Source: Morchella semilibera (taxonomy: Eukaryota > Ascomycota > Pezizomycetes > Pezizales > Morchellaceae). Taken from it: a stretch of 64,000 bases of DNA. The notes beneath the pieces were generated by a model. That model was given only the letters and a program-made list of their open reading frames with translations. It was not told the DNA's origin and searched no databases. Position 1 is the stretch's first letter. The number at the start of each line of letters is the position of its first letter. Where the stretch lies: positions 930,001 to 994,000 of the forward strand of contig WBVU01000015.1 of the NCBI GenBank assembly GCA_009192285.1. Direction: 5' to 3'. Shown one piece after another: positions 22,938 through 35,306 of the stretch. Position numbers and translations under genes: made by a program.

Positions 22938-25900
22938 AATTACTGATCACCGCACAGGATTCCAGTAGATCAAATCAATTAACGGCTGGTGTTCCAGTTG
23001 TAAACCTGGGGAAGCTAGGTAGTGAGGGGTAAGAGGATCGAAAAAGTGGTGAGGATCGTGGATCGATCGATAAGGAGGATTTGCAGGCGAAGGGCAGAGA
23101 GAAGGATGCAAAGAAGCAAGATAAGGTTTTCTCGGAATAGACAAGCGACAGCAGCTATTTGAGGATTGAGTGTCCAAGAAAAGGCCAGCAACGACAGTAA
23201 ACGTGTTACAAATGTGATGATGGGCGGCTCCAACTGCTGCTGGTAGTGCGTATAATACGTAGAAGATTGATTGGTATTATGATTGATGCAGTGTTAAAAT
23301 GTAGGGTGAGTAGGTAAAAGTGTTGGATGAGGATGATGATCGAGATTGAGGGAACGATCGTGGGGTGGGAGAAACTTTGAGAGCGGAGAAGGAGGAGGAG
23401 GATGAAAAGGAGGAGTGGGTTGAACAGGTAGGGGACCTGGAGGAGGAGGTAAAAGTGAGGAGAGGTGGTGGTTGTGTGTGGGGGGGGGGGGAGGGGGGGG
23501 GGGGGTTAGGGCAACAGACAATCCCAAGAATCCAAGGAGGAGGGAGGGGTGGGGAGAGCGCCGTGGGATTCTAACTAGTACAACACGCACTGTGATCCTA
23601 GAAGACGCTAGTACAGCTGTCTGCTCGGAAACCTGTTCGGGGAGGGGAAATTGCCGGCTTAGTGGTCCTTGGAGAGACCTTTATTTTTTATTTTATTTTT
23701 TTTGAGACCCTTAGCCTTGAGACCACCCACTAATGCTCGGGAAAAAGAATGGACTGGGGAGAATTCGGCCAGGTGTGCTGTGTTCCAATTCTTGCTGGCT
23801 GCTTCCTGCTTGCTGCCTGCTGTCACGAATCAGTCCCCTAGCTCACACACCCACTCACACATCTCTCACTCACAAGTTTCGGCTTTCGTCGAACACCAGG
23901 CTCGCTTGCTTGGTCGATGCCGAGTGCCTGGGCTGGATAACGCGGATCACAAAGCTGCAAATCCTTGGCAGCGTCCTGTTCTCGCTTGTTCGTGTATCTA
24001 TCCGGTCCGGGTGTAGACCAGTAGCGATAGAGCAGGTTGCCTCTAGGATAAAGAAACAGCCAATGCCCACCTCAATCAACGGTAGGGAATTGTCTTTTTT
24101 TTTTTTTTTTTTTTTTTTTTTTGATTATTCGATACCTTGGGGCAAGCGCACCCTTATACTCGTCACACTTGTTCCGGCTTTATCCGAGGAAAGCCTGGTC
24201 CTACGCAGTTGTTTGTAAGAGTTGAGGAACCCGCTAACGACACTCACATCTCTTCTACGTAAACGTCGCATTTATAAGATTTTGGTACTGGGCAAGTGGA
24301 TACACCAAATTTATTCCCCGTGGGCCCGATGATAACATAGGGTGTCCCAGATCGGTCAAGCTGGATCTCACCTCCGGACTTCAAACCCTGCTCGTGCCGA
24401 TACGCGAGATCTAGGAGGCAACCGATTCGCGTGCCACGCTAGGGCCCCAGATCGATCTCAATGAACTGAGATCCACATGTTTAAAAACATCTAGTGTCTT
24501 GGCTGTACGCCGACGTAAGGCCCCCCATTAGAAATTAAAGCACTACAAATTTGGTATCAAAGATCATGAGTCTTGAGGTCTTTTCTCCTTTCTATAAATT
24601 AGGTTTTTTTTGCCCGTGTAACCTAGAAATACCGATAAGACAGAGGCTCTGGCGCTTCTGTCTTATGGTGTGACATCTCTAACCTACAGCATTACCTATG
24701 TGTGCGGGTGTTGTGCAGTCAATACCCGCCTTTTGCGTGTAGCGTTGAGAATAATGCTCCCAAAGATCTGGCTGTACCTAGACATTGGGAAAACCTATCC
24801 TAGTCAGTGTATTATGACTATATTGTTAATACACTATTGATCTTTATTTGGCTTCGGGAATTCTGCTCTCCCTCGCGTATCTTGATAAAAGGCCCCTGTC
24901 TTTGTTGGTTGCGCTCGATCTGGAGAGATTTTGACCCTTAAGGCCAGCGGGAGTCATAACCTATGGCCCTCTTTCCAAACACAGAGGTTTGTCACGCGTA
25001 CTCTTTCAGCTTCGGGGCTTTGTTTCAGGTCGGTCATAAGGAGTAGGCTCCCGAAATCTCATCTTTAGGAGATTCAATAATAAGATCTCCTAGGTTTCTC
25101 ATGGATTGTACCTTCAAAAGTCAGTGATCCAACTGGGTCCCAAAGTTCCTAGACAGGGCTTCATAAAGGTCTCGGCTTTTTTTTTTTTTACTAGCGGGAT
25201 TACTCGGGTGGCTTTTGTGGAAGCTTTATACTTTCGGGCATCCCAGCCATTCTCTCACTCTAGGGTCTCAGGTAGGTACATGTATATTGGGCCTTTTTGG
25301 ATAGGTATTACGACCACTGTTGCAGTAAAAGAAGAGATTATGGGGCAGGATTTCGACGTAACTGGATCATACTTAGCAACAGCCCGACAGGCGCAAATTT
25401 TGTGTGGCTTTGCTAACAGATCCCGCTATCTCCGTTATCAAATAAATAGATCTTTCATACAAGATTAATTCCTCTATTATAGGGGGGTCAGCATTGACAG
25501 ACAAATGCTGGCTTTCTCATCTATATACATCAGACCAAAATTCCCTGGCTGCTCCATGTCCTGCAGCATGCTTCCAGAAAAAGGAAGAGGAAGACTAGGA
25601 GTGTAATGATCGGTGTATGGCTTTTCAATTATTTTGATCGTTGCTTTGATACCTCTTCATCCCTCCCAAGCGCCAAGGGCCTAGGATCTAGGTTTGAGAC
25701 GGGCTAATCCCAGGGTATGAGTGGGACGGCGGGAACATCCGCCTCCTCCGAAAATCGTTAGTTAGAGTTTGCTCCCATAACTTTCCTAAGTGAGACATGT
25801 ATCATGCTCGGACCCCTGATCTGGTAAGATCGGGATTGACAAATAACTTCCTGGAAGTTGGATCTCAGGAAAATGTGCACGGATGATCTGCATCGGGTGG

Positions 25901-28900
25901 TATCTTAAACAGTACCTTAATCCTGGATTATCGTGAGAATTCGAACGCTCAGGTTTTGTTTGGATACAAAGGGTTTGGGCAGCTCTTGGGCTGGGCCCTT
26001 AGTGCTGAAAAATTAGCGTGCCAAGCAGAAGGGGAGGATGTAACGTCACACAAAAAAAACGAGTAACTACATACGTCGCAAAATTACTAAGTGTACGATA
26101 TAGGACATAAAGAGGTTTCGCGTTTCGCAACTTAACCTGTGCTCTGGGGTACACAATGCTCGAAGTGGGAGCATTGGCATCAACTGTCCAATATAATAAG
26201 GCGGTTTGTTTGCGTGGATTTTGGTGTACAACCCCCTTGGTGCAGCATTTAGATTCTGTATCTTGTCCTGTACTACGGGTGTAGGGGTAAGTCTGTAGAC
26301 AGCGGTCGTGGTTGCAACAGCAGTAGGTGTCTACAGACTTACCCCTAAACCCGTAGTACTAACTTGGCGGCTTAGTTTCGCGGTCATTGTGGAAACAAGT
26401 ACTGACATACGTGTGCTCGCTCGAGCTGCAAAGCCCCTCTATTGATACATGTAGGTACAGTACCTACACGTACCTCACATATAGGATTTAACAAATGCTA
26501 CCTATTGAGGAACATGGCCTGGATCATGGGCCAATGAGAATCAATAGCAATGACTACATGTATTTTTATGCTTTATTATACTACCACCCCTGTTCTCATG
26601 GATGATATCAGGGGTTCTACAGTAAGTACTAAGTACATTTAGGTGCTCGAGGGCTAGGCCAATCACAAATACTTATACTTAACCTAAGGATTTTGAAACT
26701 AGCTGATCCTGCTGTGGATAGCCCTACACCCGCCATTTCTGCATTGCTGTTACCTACATGTATATAGCTATGGGCGTAGAACACGACAGCAATTAACACA
26801 CCAGCGGTATATTCCCTGGCTTTTAGAACTGGTATTCTTGTTTAAAAAGACAAAAAAACAGGCTGGAGCCATTCAGTTCACTTAGAAACTTATCAGCCGA
26901 GTCATGCCTCATCACTCACACCTCATCTGGAGCCATCTGTTCTACCGAGGTATCATGCAGGTGTACCTACTCTAGAAGCAAGGGGTAGGAGTGTGCATAA
27001 ACGAGGGATGCCCCGCGAGGTACCTTCTTCGTCAGTCTGTTTTTAAAGATATGGACTTTCAACGCCGTATTGAGCTGAGCGGACGTGAAATAGGGATAGA
27101 TAGAGCGCCCACAGGTAAACCAAGGTATGGAGGTGACCTGCATAATCCTTGTGTGGAGGTAAAGACCTGCCTCTTGTAAATCCACGTACCTACATACTCA
27201 TGTTTGACTCTTTTTGGTTGGGCACCAGAAATGATCGCTATTTCTTTTTCGGGTGGTTTGCGCATAAACACGCGAGGTCAAAAAAAGGAAAACATTATGA
27301 CCCAAACTACTTTCAGACTAGTTGACCAAGGGCCACTTAGCGAGTAAATTGAAATATACTTCGCTTTGTTATTAGTCTAGAAGGGGTAAATTATATCCTT
27401 TCTATTCTAAAATCATAGAAGGATCCAAGACATGGGTGACACGTTTGAAAACGTGGCTTTAATAGGGGATGCGTAGAGGTATAATAATTTCTGGAAACAG
27501 ATCTTCGGGGAGTTTTTTTCTTAGTATGGGGTCATTTCCCTAGGGATTAATTGGCCGAGACACTTCAAAGCCCAATTGACTAGTTCGTAACTCTTGATGC
27601 ACCATAAGCCTCTCGGGTGTGGCGCTTAGGCATGGTTGCTTTTCCCTCTCTCTGTCCCCCTTTTTTATTTTTTGGGCTTGGGCAGGAACATCAGTCATAG
27701 CCCTCAGAAACCCTTGTTTCAGGCTTCACTGTCACCTAGGATGTCGATGTCAATCTGGCATACAAGAATGGCCGAAGGCATTACACGACTAGATACTCAA
27801 GGGTTCTAATTTGATAGTTAATTTTAGTTTTATGAGCTTGTTTCGGTCCTAACTGGGCCTAAGTTTCCTGCGAAGTAGATACCAGGCAAGCAGGTACTAG
27901 TCTGAAGGTTGCGTAACTGGGGGCAATGCCAAAATCACAACTGTACCTACAAGATGCATCCTCTTCATGTCAATTGGTGCTTTGAACAATAAACATACTT
28001 CATTGAGCCAGCCATGTAATCAATTAAATTAAAGAAAAAAGATTAATTTCAGTTTTTCGACCGGAGCAGGAAGCCTATTCTCTTGGTTATACAGCAGGAT
28101 GTATAAGACTGAGGATAGTTAAGGATACGAGTTCAAGAGGTTGCTCTTACTCTCGTGGACCTATTTAACTGGCCAAAGGCTTTTGGGGCATGATACAGTG
28201 AGTTCTGTATATCCCCCTGCCAAAAAATGATCCCTTTTAAGGAGAAAAGAAGTAATAACGAATGAATTATTAAATGTACGTAAGGGCTTAACCCGTGGTC
28301 GACGTCGGTGGTAACTTACATAGATGTACTTACCTCATACTTATAGTCATTCGCTTGCCCTTGTAGTTGAGCGAGGACTATCTCTATTACTTTCACCTCC
28401 ACTCCTTCTCGCTCCTACTCACTCACCCTTCTGTTTCCTTCCCTTTTCTTTCCTCTTTTTAGTATTTGACCATGTTGCATAACGCAGTCGAGTGATACGA
28501 CATGATTGGCCAGGCCGCCGCGACATGCCGTTCCGCCGCCCTGATCATGCATGCCTAGAGTAAAAAGGAAAGAAAATGGAAAATATAGACCCATGCATCT
28601 AGTATTGGCACTTTGTGTTGAAAAGTAACTTGATAGCCTATTAGGCTGACTATCAGTATCTACTTTCCGATTTAAGTACACTCAGACGTGGGGGCATGGG
28701 CACGGTATACGGGCTTTTTATTTCACCCGGGGCATGTTGCCGCTATTTTTTACTGTTGGAGAGAAGTATCATCAAAGCTTTAACGGATTGAAGCTTGTTT
28801 CATGAAAACACCCGAGGCAATCGTTAGCACAATGAATGGTCTATCCTTTTCGCACCTGGATAGGTATGCTTCCAATAGGAGGCATGTATCGTCATAGTTT

Positions 28901-29270
28901 GCGGCCATTGCACCCTGCATGACGACGGGTGAAGTCTCAAGAAAAAAACTGCCGGGTAAATTCGTGCACGTCTGTCCACCTCACCTACCTCACTTCCGGT
29001 CCTTCGATAATTGGTTAAAGTCCACCAAAAAAGTCTTCTGAGAAGTGGTGTGTAGATGTATATATTCCCCAACTTATTAGCTGGATACGGCACGAGGTCA
29101 CTGATTCTCTTTACCCTGAACGAGACCGGCTGATTGCTAGTGTGGGTGAAGACATGAGATGCACGTGATTAAAGACAGAATAAAACAAATTAACTCCCAG
29201 GGTATTGTACGCCCATGGATAACAGCAGATGACGCGGAAAACATGAAACAAGTCCTTAGAACCCCATTAC
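22938..29270. other. 6.3-kb gene-free stretch
   Basis: 22938-23700 is purine/pyrimidine-biased sequence that could be the leader of the upstream minus-strand gene (G runs at 23480-23506, T run at 24093-24121). From 24,230 to 29,270 I see no coherent frame, no RNA gene and no recognisable transposon domain; it looks like long-decayed repeats. Distinct items are the inverted repeat at 26270-26359 and four TACATGTA palindromes (25277, 26446, 26555, 26755). Confidence 0.5.
26270..26359. repeat. 90-bp palindromic element with 32-bp arms
   Basis: 26270-26301 pairs with 26328-26359 with a single mismatch (arm begins GTACTACGGG, continues TAGGGGTAAGTCTGTAGAC); 26-bp loop. If the ends are read as CTACGGG...CCCGTAG, both sides carry TA, as expected of Tc1/mariner-type insertion. 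Likely a very small MITE or a foldback element. Confidence 0.5.
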
Positions 29271-31347
29271 TCACGCCCAACACATATCTCTACTTGGCGC
29301 GACAGTCGGCACAGTCCCGAGTGCGAAGGCCGGAGCCGCAAAAGCTTCAATCTCTTCCTGAAGATAATCGATACTAGGATCATCCCATTTCTTTGATTTT
29401 TGGGCTTCACGTAGTTGGGGATTAACTTTGTGGGTTGTCGGTTGTATTTGCTGTTGTGAGGTTTGGAAAGGGTTAACACTGTTAGATGATGATGAATTTT
29501 GCTGCCCGGGAGTCCCGAAAGCAGAAGTTATAGGTTGTCCAAAAGCAGATACTGGCTGCTGCGGTTGACCAAATGCTGATATGGGTTGGGTCTGCTCGGG
29601 ATTAATTTGCTGACTCTGAAACGGATTGGCGTTTGAGAAAGGGGAAGTAGAGGTCTGCTGGAAGACATTTGTAGTAGCGCCAATGTTTGTGTTGGTGGCT
29701 TGTTGACTAAATGATGCATTCGTTGGATTGGCTTGTGGGGTTTGCCCAAATGGCGACGAATTTTGGGCTTGTACTTGCGGGGTGGGATTAGAAACAGCAA
29801 ATGGTGAGCTTTGGGAAAAGGCAGGTTGTCCGAAGGCAGGTTTAGTTGCACTTCCTGTCCCAAAAGGAGAAGGTTGCCCAAAAGCCGATATCGACTGCTG
29901 GGATGTAGGTTGCCCAAACGTGGGGGTCTGTGTAATGGAGGTTTGGGCCCCGAAGGATTGCCCTAGGGATATAGGTTGACTGAATGCCGGTTGACCGAAT
30001 GCTGGCTTAGGGAGCGCTGGTTGTCCAAATGCTGGTTGACCGAAAGTGTTTTGGGGAGCAGAAGGAACAGCTGAACCGAATGCTGGTTGACCAAAGGCGG
30101 GTGTAACAGAAGGTTGGCCAAATGCAACTTGCCCGAACGCTGGAGCAGGACGAGCAGAAAAGGGCGAAGGGGAGGCAAACGGTGGTGAGGACTGAGGTGC
30201 TTGGCCAAAGGCCGAAGAGGTGGGCTGCGGGGGTTGGCCGAAAGCAGAGGCTGGCTGTGGTTGACCAAATGCAGAGGCTAGCTGAGATGTTTGGCCAAAC
30301 GTGGACGTTGATTGTGACTTTTGTCCAAAGGGAGATATTGGTTGTGATGGTTGACCAAAAGCAGATGTTGGTTGTATCTGTTGACCGAAAGGAGAAGTAG
30401 TCTGGCCGGAGTTCACAAATGGCGATGTTTGGGGGCCCTGAGTTGTATATTAGCAAATACCTAATCAGGATGGGTTCTTGCATCGCAAGAGACCAGTTGT
30501 TGACATACCGTGATACCGAAGCCTGAAGAAAACGTGCTATTTGACTTATACCGGGAGTTGGCTCTGTTTTCATAAGCGTTCTTCATAAAGTTCACAGCTC
30601 CGGGAAGATCGTTTAAGATATTTTTGATTTGTCCCTCAGCTTCCGCAGTTAATCTCTGCCATTCTACTTCCTAATGGGGGCTGTTAGGATTGTGTATTAA
30701 AGGGGAAAGGAAAAAACAGGCAATTGACATACATAAGCACCAGGATTTCCTTCTGCTCTGCACTTGTACGCCAACACCCGAGCTTCCTCAGGCGATATAT
30801 CTTTTCCATCGATAAGTTGTGAAGGCGGATCTTTCCCGGGAGCATAGCTAGAGAGTGGCCATGTCGGCCGCTCTATTAGGTCTGTCTTGATGGATTCTTG
30901 AGTCGGGAGGTTGAAGCTGAGGCAGTTTCGATTAGGTTAAGCCAATTTGATGAATACATGTAATAGATGGGCACCGGGAAAGATATTGAGGATCGTTCAA
31001 CGAAGGGTATTACGGGAAGTGTTTCAGGGAAGAGACAATGATGTAGATCTATAGTGTTACTTTAAAGGAAGAGAGCTTACCCTTCACCTAGCTTAGTCTG
31101 GCTTCCACCACCAGTATTACTAGTTGTATAGCCTATGATAATCACGAGTAAGTTTGTTTGAATATTGTGAGGCGACTCTTATAGGTACAATCTTACCTGT
31201 TTGACGGGTAGCTCCAAATGTATTACCGAAGCCATTACTCGGACCAGACGAGGCCGAAAGACGAGTTTCCCCAGGGTGGAGAAAGTGGCAATTTGAGCCA
31301 AAATGACAATTGCCATTCTGAAAATATTTACAGATTTGTTGTGCCAT
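29271..31347 (-). CDS. nup42: CCCH zinc-finger FG nucleoporin, Nup42/Amo1 type
   Basis: Nup42/Amo1 proteins sit on the nuclear pore's cytoplasmic side and aid mRNA export. Minus-strand exons: 31347-31197, 31132-31081, 30916-30733, 30670-30509, 30437-29271; introns 64, 164, 62 and 71 bp; 571 residues, no internal stop. The CCCH finger CKYFQNGNCHFGSNCHFLH is at residues 6-24. A central conserved segment (PTWPLSSYAPGKDP, SPEEARVLAYKCRAEGNPGA, EVEWQRLTAEAEGQIKNIL) precedes about 280 residues of FG repeats, mostly SAFGQP and PAFGQP. The end is a short non-FG tail with WDDPSIDYLQEEIEAF. The neighbouring divergent gene encodes another pore protein. Confidence 0.88.
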
Positions 31348-31909
31348 GATTAAAGTGCAGCAGCGGACTGATGTCCTGGTCTTGGGGTGTAGTAAGGGTA
31401 GAACGGGTGGGTAGGGTAACGCCGGAGGTGTCGGAGAGATACATGTACACACCGCTGTGCGTGTTTGTGGGATGTGGGGAGTAGCGGGGTATTGTGGAGA
31501 CCAAGACGCGCTCAAATTCAAGGAGGTGCAAGTAGAGCTGGTATGTAGGTACATGTACCTAGCGATAGGTTGTAGGTACACATACTCTAGTGCTGGGCGG
31601 ACATCCGGGAAGACGCGTTCGCGGGATTCCCTGGCTCAGCTAGCGTTGTTGCCTCCCTTGAGTAACACAGGATGAAATAAATTGTAATGGTATACAAGAT
31701 CTCGCGTACCGACTCAGTAAACTCTGCTCTTACCGCCAGTCGTTACGACAGGTCTAGTTCCACCCCTCAACTTTAAGATATCACGGACTCTTCATTCACT
31801 CACCCATATTAATAAAGGCGTCTCGCGTGGATAACATTAAGTTGCCCGTACAAGCCAATTAATCACTCCAGGCGGATCAGAGAGATCTCGGCTCGAAAAA
31901 CGACGCATC
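31348..31909. promoter_or_regulatory. Divergent promoter between the two nuclear-pore genes
   Basis: 562 bp separate the start codons of the Nup42-like (minus) and ELYS-like (plus) genes. The stretch has two TACATGTA palindromes (31440-31447, 31550-31557; the second is inside GGTACATGTACC), and a CCAAT near 31855, 55 bp before the ELYS start. Use as a shared promoter is inferred from geometry. Confidence 0.5.
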
Positions 31910-32985
31910 ATGACTACAATGGATGTCGACCATAATATTCTCAGCAATTACCGCTCAATCTTTCCCGAAGACAGGAAATTCCCCTTTTCCAAGGAGCGTA
32001 TTTCTAGAATCTTGCGGAATCGATCCCTTCTTGATGGGAAACTGTTCTTTGACATAGTTCTCTCTACAATAGCGCAGGTAGATGATAGTAAGATCCTTCC
32101 CCTTCCTATCTACATACATAGATATTTACATACATCTCACACACTACTAGTTTACCAAATATACCCCCCGAAGAATGTCGCAGGTCTGCGCTTTCTCGTT
32201 CACATTATCGAGGAGAAAGAGGAGCTCGACCGTCTTAAAAAGTCATCCTTTGTGTATTATCTATTAAAAGATTTTGATCGTGTAAACCCCGGGCATGGGT
32301 TTGCGACCCGATATGCGAACGGGGTGTTGATCCCACCGAATTTTTGCAGCTTAATGGATGGTCTATATGCATTGGACAACTTTGACTTCGAGGTTTGATT
32401 TCTTTACCTGCTTAACTTCGTTCCAGGAATCTGACGAGAAGATAGGAAGCTGTAGGCCATCTTACGGAACCTTCCGTCATCCCGGTTGAACCTCACAAAG
32501 TCCTTTCTACCCTTGTGTCACATGCAGGTCCCAACGGCCCTAGGCTAGCAACTATATTTGTTCAAACTGTTCAGCCAGTCCTCGACACAGACGCCTCAAT
32601 CAATGACTACTTTCGCGCGTTGAGGGCCATTTCTATCGAGTCAGCATATATCTATCAGCGGACTGTCCCTTCGCGGATTCAGCCAGACCTATTTAGGAGC
32701 TTGATTGACTATTGTCTTACAACAAAAAAAGAATCAAACGCCCTCAAGCTCATAAATCTCCCTTTCACGTCAGGGGAGCAGGAGATATTTGAAAGTTACA
32801 TTCGGGGTTCCGGCATCCCAGCACATGACACGCTGATAACAAGACAAATGCACCAAGGGCAACTCACTGAGGCCCTGCTTGCCGCAAGAAGTGCACACTA
32901 CCAAAACGAGCCGGAATTGGAGGGTGTTAATTGGGCAGGATTGGCCAGGGGACTGTGCTTGGGAATAGGCCCCAGAGAGGGATAA
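31910..32985 (+). CDS. ely5: ELYS-domain nuclear pore complex assembly protein
   Basis: Fungal ELYS-like proteins (Ely5 in fission yeast) are small relatives of metazoan ELYS that bind the Nup107 complex. Exons 31910-32087, 32151-32392, 32446-32985; introns 63 and 53 bp; 319 residues. The ELYS domain fills nearly all of it: FPFSKERISRILRNRSLLDG at about residue 23, GKLFFDIVLSTIAQ, YPPKNVAGLRFLVHIIEE, SSFVYYLLKDF, IPPNFCSLMDGLYALDNFDF joined to EEAVGHLTEPSVIP, and RALRAISIESAYIYQR. The first intron donor (32088, GTAAGA) was preferred over the in-frame read-through because it restores the usual spacing before YPPKN. The very C-terminus is short, with no AT-hook. Confidence 0.87.
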
Positions 32986-33218
32986 CCGCAATACTACATT
33001 TATTAGAGCAATTTCTTCTTATCATTTCACTTTTATATTACATCAAAGAGCCCTTGGAATACCATGAAGTTCTCGTCGTTCGCATAAAGGAAAAAAAAGA
33101 GTGTTATTGTTTTCTGCTACATATGATGTAGGCAGCGAGTAGAGTATGACCTTATGAAGCCTATTATACAACAGATGAAATTTTAGGAAGGGGAGTACCG
33201 AGGAGAAAATAAGACCGC

Positions 33219-34369
33219 TTAGCTCTCAACAAAGTCCTTGACATCTGAAATACGTTAGCAAAGGTGATATTAACGATTTCCGATCTAAACTTACTGCTCA
33301 GCCAGGAAACATATTCCTTCTGTTCCTTGTAGTCAATGTAATCAGGGATGAAAAGAGCTAGGGCGGTGTTAATGCCCCTCTCGTCAAGATATCTCTCTAA
33401 AAGGACTTGGAGATCCTCGTCCAAATTTCCGAATGGGGGGCCAGCATACAGCCCTCTCCTCTCCCAGTCGGCGTTAGCAGTTTTGGCAGTGGCTAGTTGC
33501 GCTGACTTGTGATAGAAAACGTTGTCAATAACGATCATGCCATCTTGGGCAACAGCTTCGAACTGAAGCGCTCCGCCATTGGCCTGTCATCTATCAGCAT
33601 AAAGTTATCACTTAGGGACTTGCCAAAGAACCTTCTCAATAGTAACATTAACTCGTGATGGAAAGCTGACAGGTGTTTCATCGTCGAACTCCTCATCCTC
33701 CTCCATCTCATCATTCCCGGTTTGAACACGTCCCTCGGACTTCCCAGCCTTTGATTGAGCGCCACCTGATTGGCCCGCGGCAATGTCTTCCCCATCACTA
33801 CTGTCGTTGAATAGGCCGTTTTCATCTAACTCGTCAGGAGATGTAGCGTTTAAATCTGCAATTGAGAATTCAACACGGATTCTGTAGGAAGAAAGATTAG
33901 TAGTGTATTTTCCCAAAAAGATATTTCGAAAAACTCGCGTTTCATCACCGAATTGACGGATAAGTTCAACCTCCTCTTCACCAGGTTTATCTACAATCCT
34001 GAACGGGCCATTCTCTAAAAACTCTTTGACACTAAGTGGCATGTCGTCATCCGCTTCCCTCATCTTCTCCAATTCCAGCTCAGACTGAATTTTGGCAGCC
34101 AATTCATCGTCGACTGTAGTGGTAGTCGACAAAGTTAGAACAGTTAAGGGTATTTAACGCCGGTAGAGGAGCTTACCCGTTCCTTCTTTTTCACGAGAAC
34201 GAAATGAAGTTGAAAATTGAGCACCCAAGCGGGGGTTTCTGTGAATATTTACTGGTGCATAGGCTCGCAATGCTAGTGACCTGGTTGGAAGGTTTCGGGA
34301 AAGAGGCGAGGATGCGAAACGGGTTACAGAAACCCGTGCAATACGGGAGATCGTTCTAGCAGCAAACAT
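33219..34369 (-). CDS. mam33: Mitochondrial acidic protein Mam33 (p32/gC1qBP family)
   Basis: Mam33/p32 is a trimeric acidic matrix protein linked to mitochondrial ribosomes and oxidative phosphorylation. Minus-strand exons: 34369-34177, 34113-33632, 33583-33295, 33244-33219; introns 63, 48 and 50 bp; 329 residues. Residues 1-60 form an Arg/Ser/Ala-rich mitochondrial presequence (MFAARTISRIARVSVTRFAS). The mature part starts DDELAAKIQSELELEKM and has the family's FRIVDKPGEEEVELIRQFGD, an acidic loop (EMEEDEEFDDETP), NVTIEK, YAGPPFGNLDEDLQ and LERYLDERGINTALALFIPD. The last exon is only 26 nt and encodes NVKDFVES before the stop. Confidence 0.92.
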
Positions 34370-34538
34370 AACGTAAATATGGTTGTGTAGTAGGTTTGAA
34401 GTTGATGTTGTAGAGAATGTTGTGATGAAAATGTGGGTATAGTGGGGCTAAACTTTCTAAGGATGACGGTGGGGGAAAAATTATGTGCATGAGATGCTGC
34501 TTATGTAACACATCAAGTCCTATGATGAGTGTCGCAAA

Positions 34539-34598
34539 AAGTGATCAGAATCTGATAAGACAAACAGACAACATTCACTTATCAGATTCTGATCACTT
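34539..34598. repeat. 60-bp perfect palindrome (21-bp arms, 18-bp loop)
   Basis: 34539-34559 is the exact reverse complement of 34578-34598 (arm AAGTGATCAGAATCTGATAA). It lies about 170 bp upstream of the MAM33 start codon. No clear target duplication. It could be a tiny MITE or a regulatory/structural hairpin. Confidence 0.5.
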
Positions 34599-35306
34599 AC
34601 CCAATTCTCGAATAATCCGTATTTGTATGTGTTAAGTCCGAACCAAGGTGAATTGGCGAATCAAACTTCACGGACTCGTGCAGATACTTTTTCTCACCCG
34701 GAATTCAGAGAATTAACGGTACTTGACGTGTGAGAAAAAGCCCTCGGCTGTTTAAACTACGGTGTGGCGGTGGTTCTCGGGGCTGGCTCCGCGCTGGCTC
34801 AGCGCCGAGTAGAGTACTATCCCTTCCACGGATGAAATTGGTCAAATTCGCGACCTGGACCGTGCCAACCTGGCAATGACCATCTTTATTTGGTAGGGGC
34901 TGCGGGTTCAGGGTCTGGGTCAGGGTTATTGACACTAAGGAAAAGAAGTCCCCCACGCACCCACAGTCCTCCCACGCTCTCTATTTCCTATTATTTCCTA
35001 TTTCCTACAGTATATAAGGACTCTATTTTTGTACCTAGAAACAAGTAAGCACTGGCAAGTTTACCTGACGAAATCCACACACAACACTCAATCACTTATT
35101 CAATTTTATTCTCTCTGAAATTTTTTTACTTTTCCGACAAATACAACGAGCACGACTCGGAAGCCTAAATCGTTAATGCGTACTATTCTTCTTTCAAGTT
35201 GATCAAAACGACCCCCAAGAGCCGCAGTGCGACAACCGTTAACTTTGAACAGTAATGCTGAAGTATACATTAAACTGAAGTAACCTTCTGGAGAAGCTGT
35301 CCTGTC
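34599..35306. other. Boundary between gene region and transposon region
   Basis: No gene seen. A TATATAAGG box at about 35013 with a following T/C-rich leader looks like the inside of an old LTR, but I could not define its ends. Confidence 0.35.

Noticed and set aside
23294-23590. Pro-rich frame on the minus strand near 23,400
   Set aside because: Translation of purine-rich low-complexity DNA with G runs; no motif or splice structure.
24635-24666. Hairpin with 10-bp stem (ATAAGACAGA / TCTGTCTTAT)
   Set aside because: Short stem, expected by chance at this scale; no flanking duplication.
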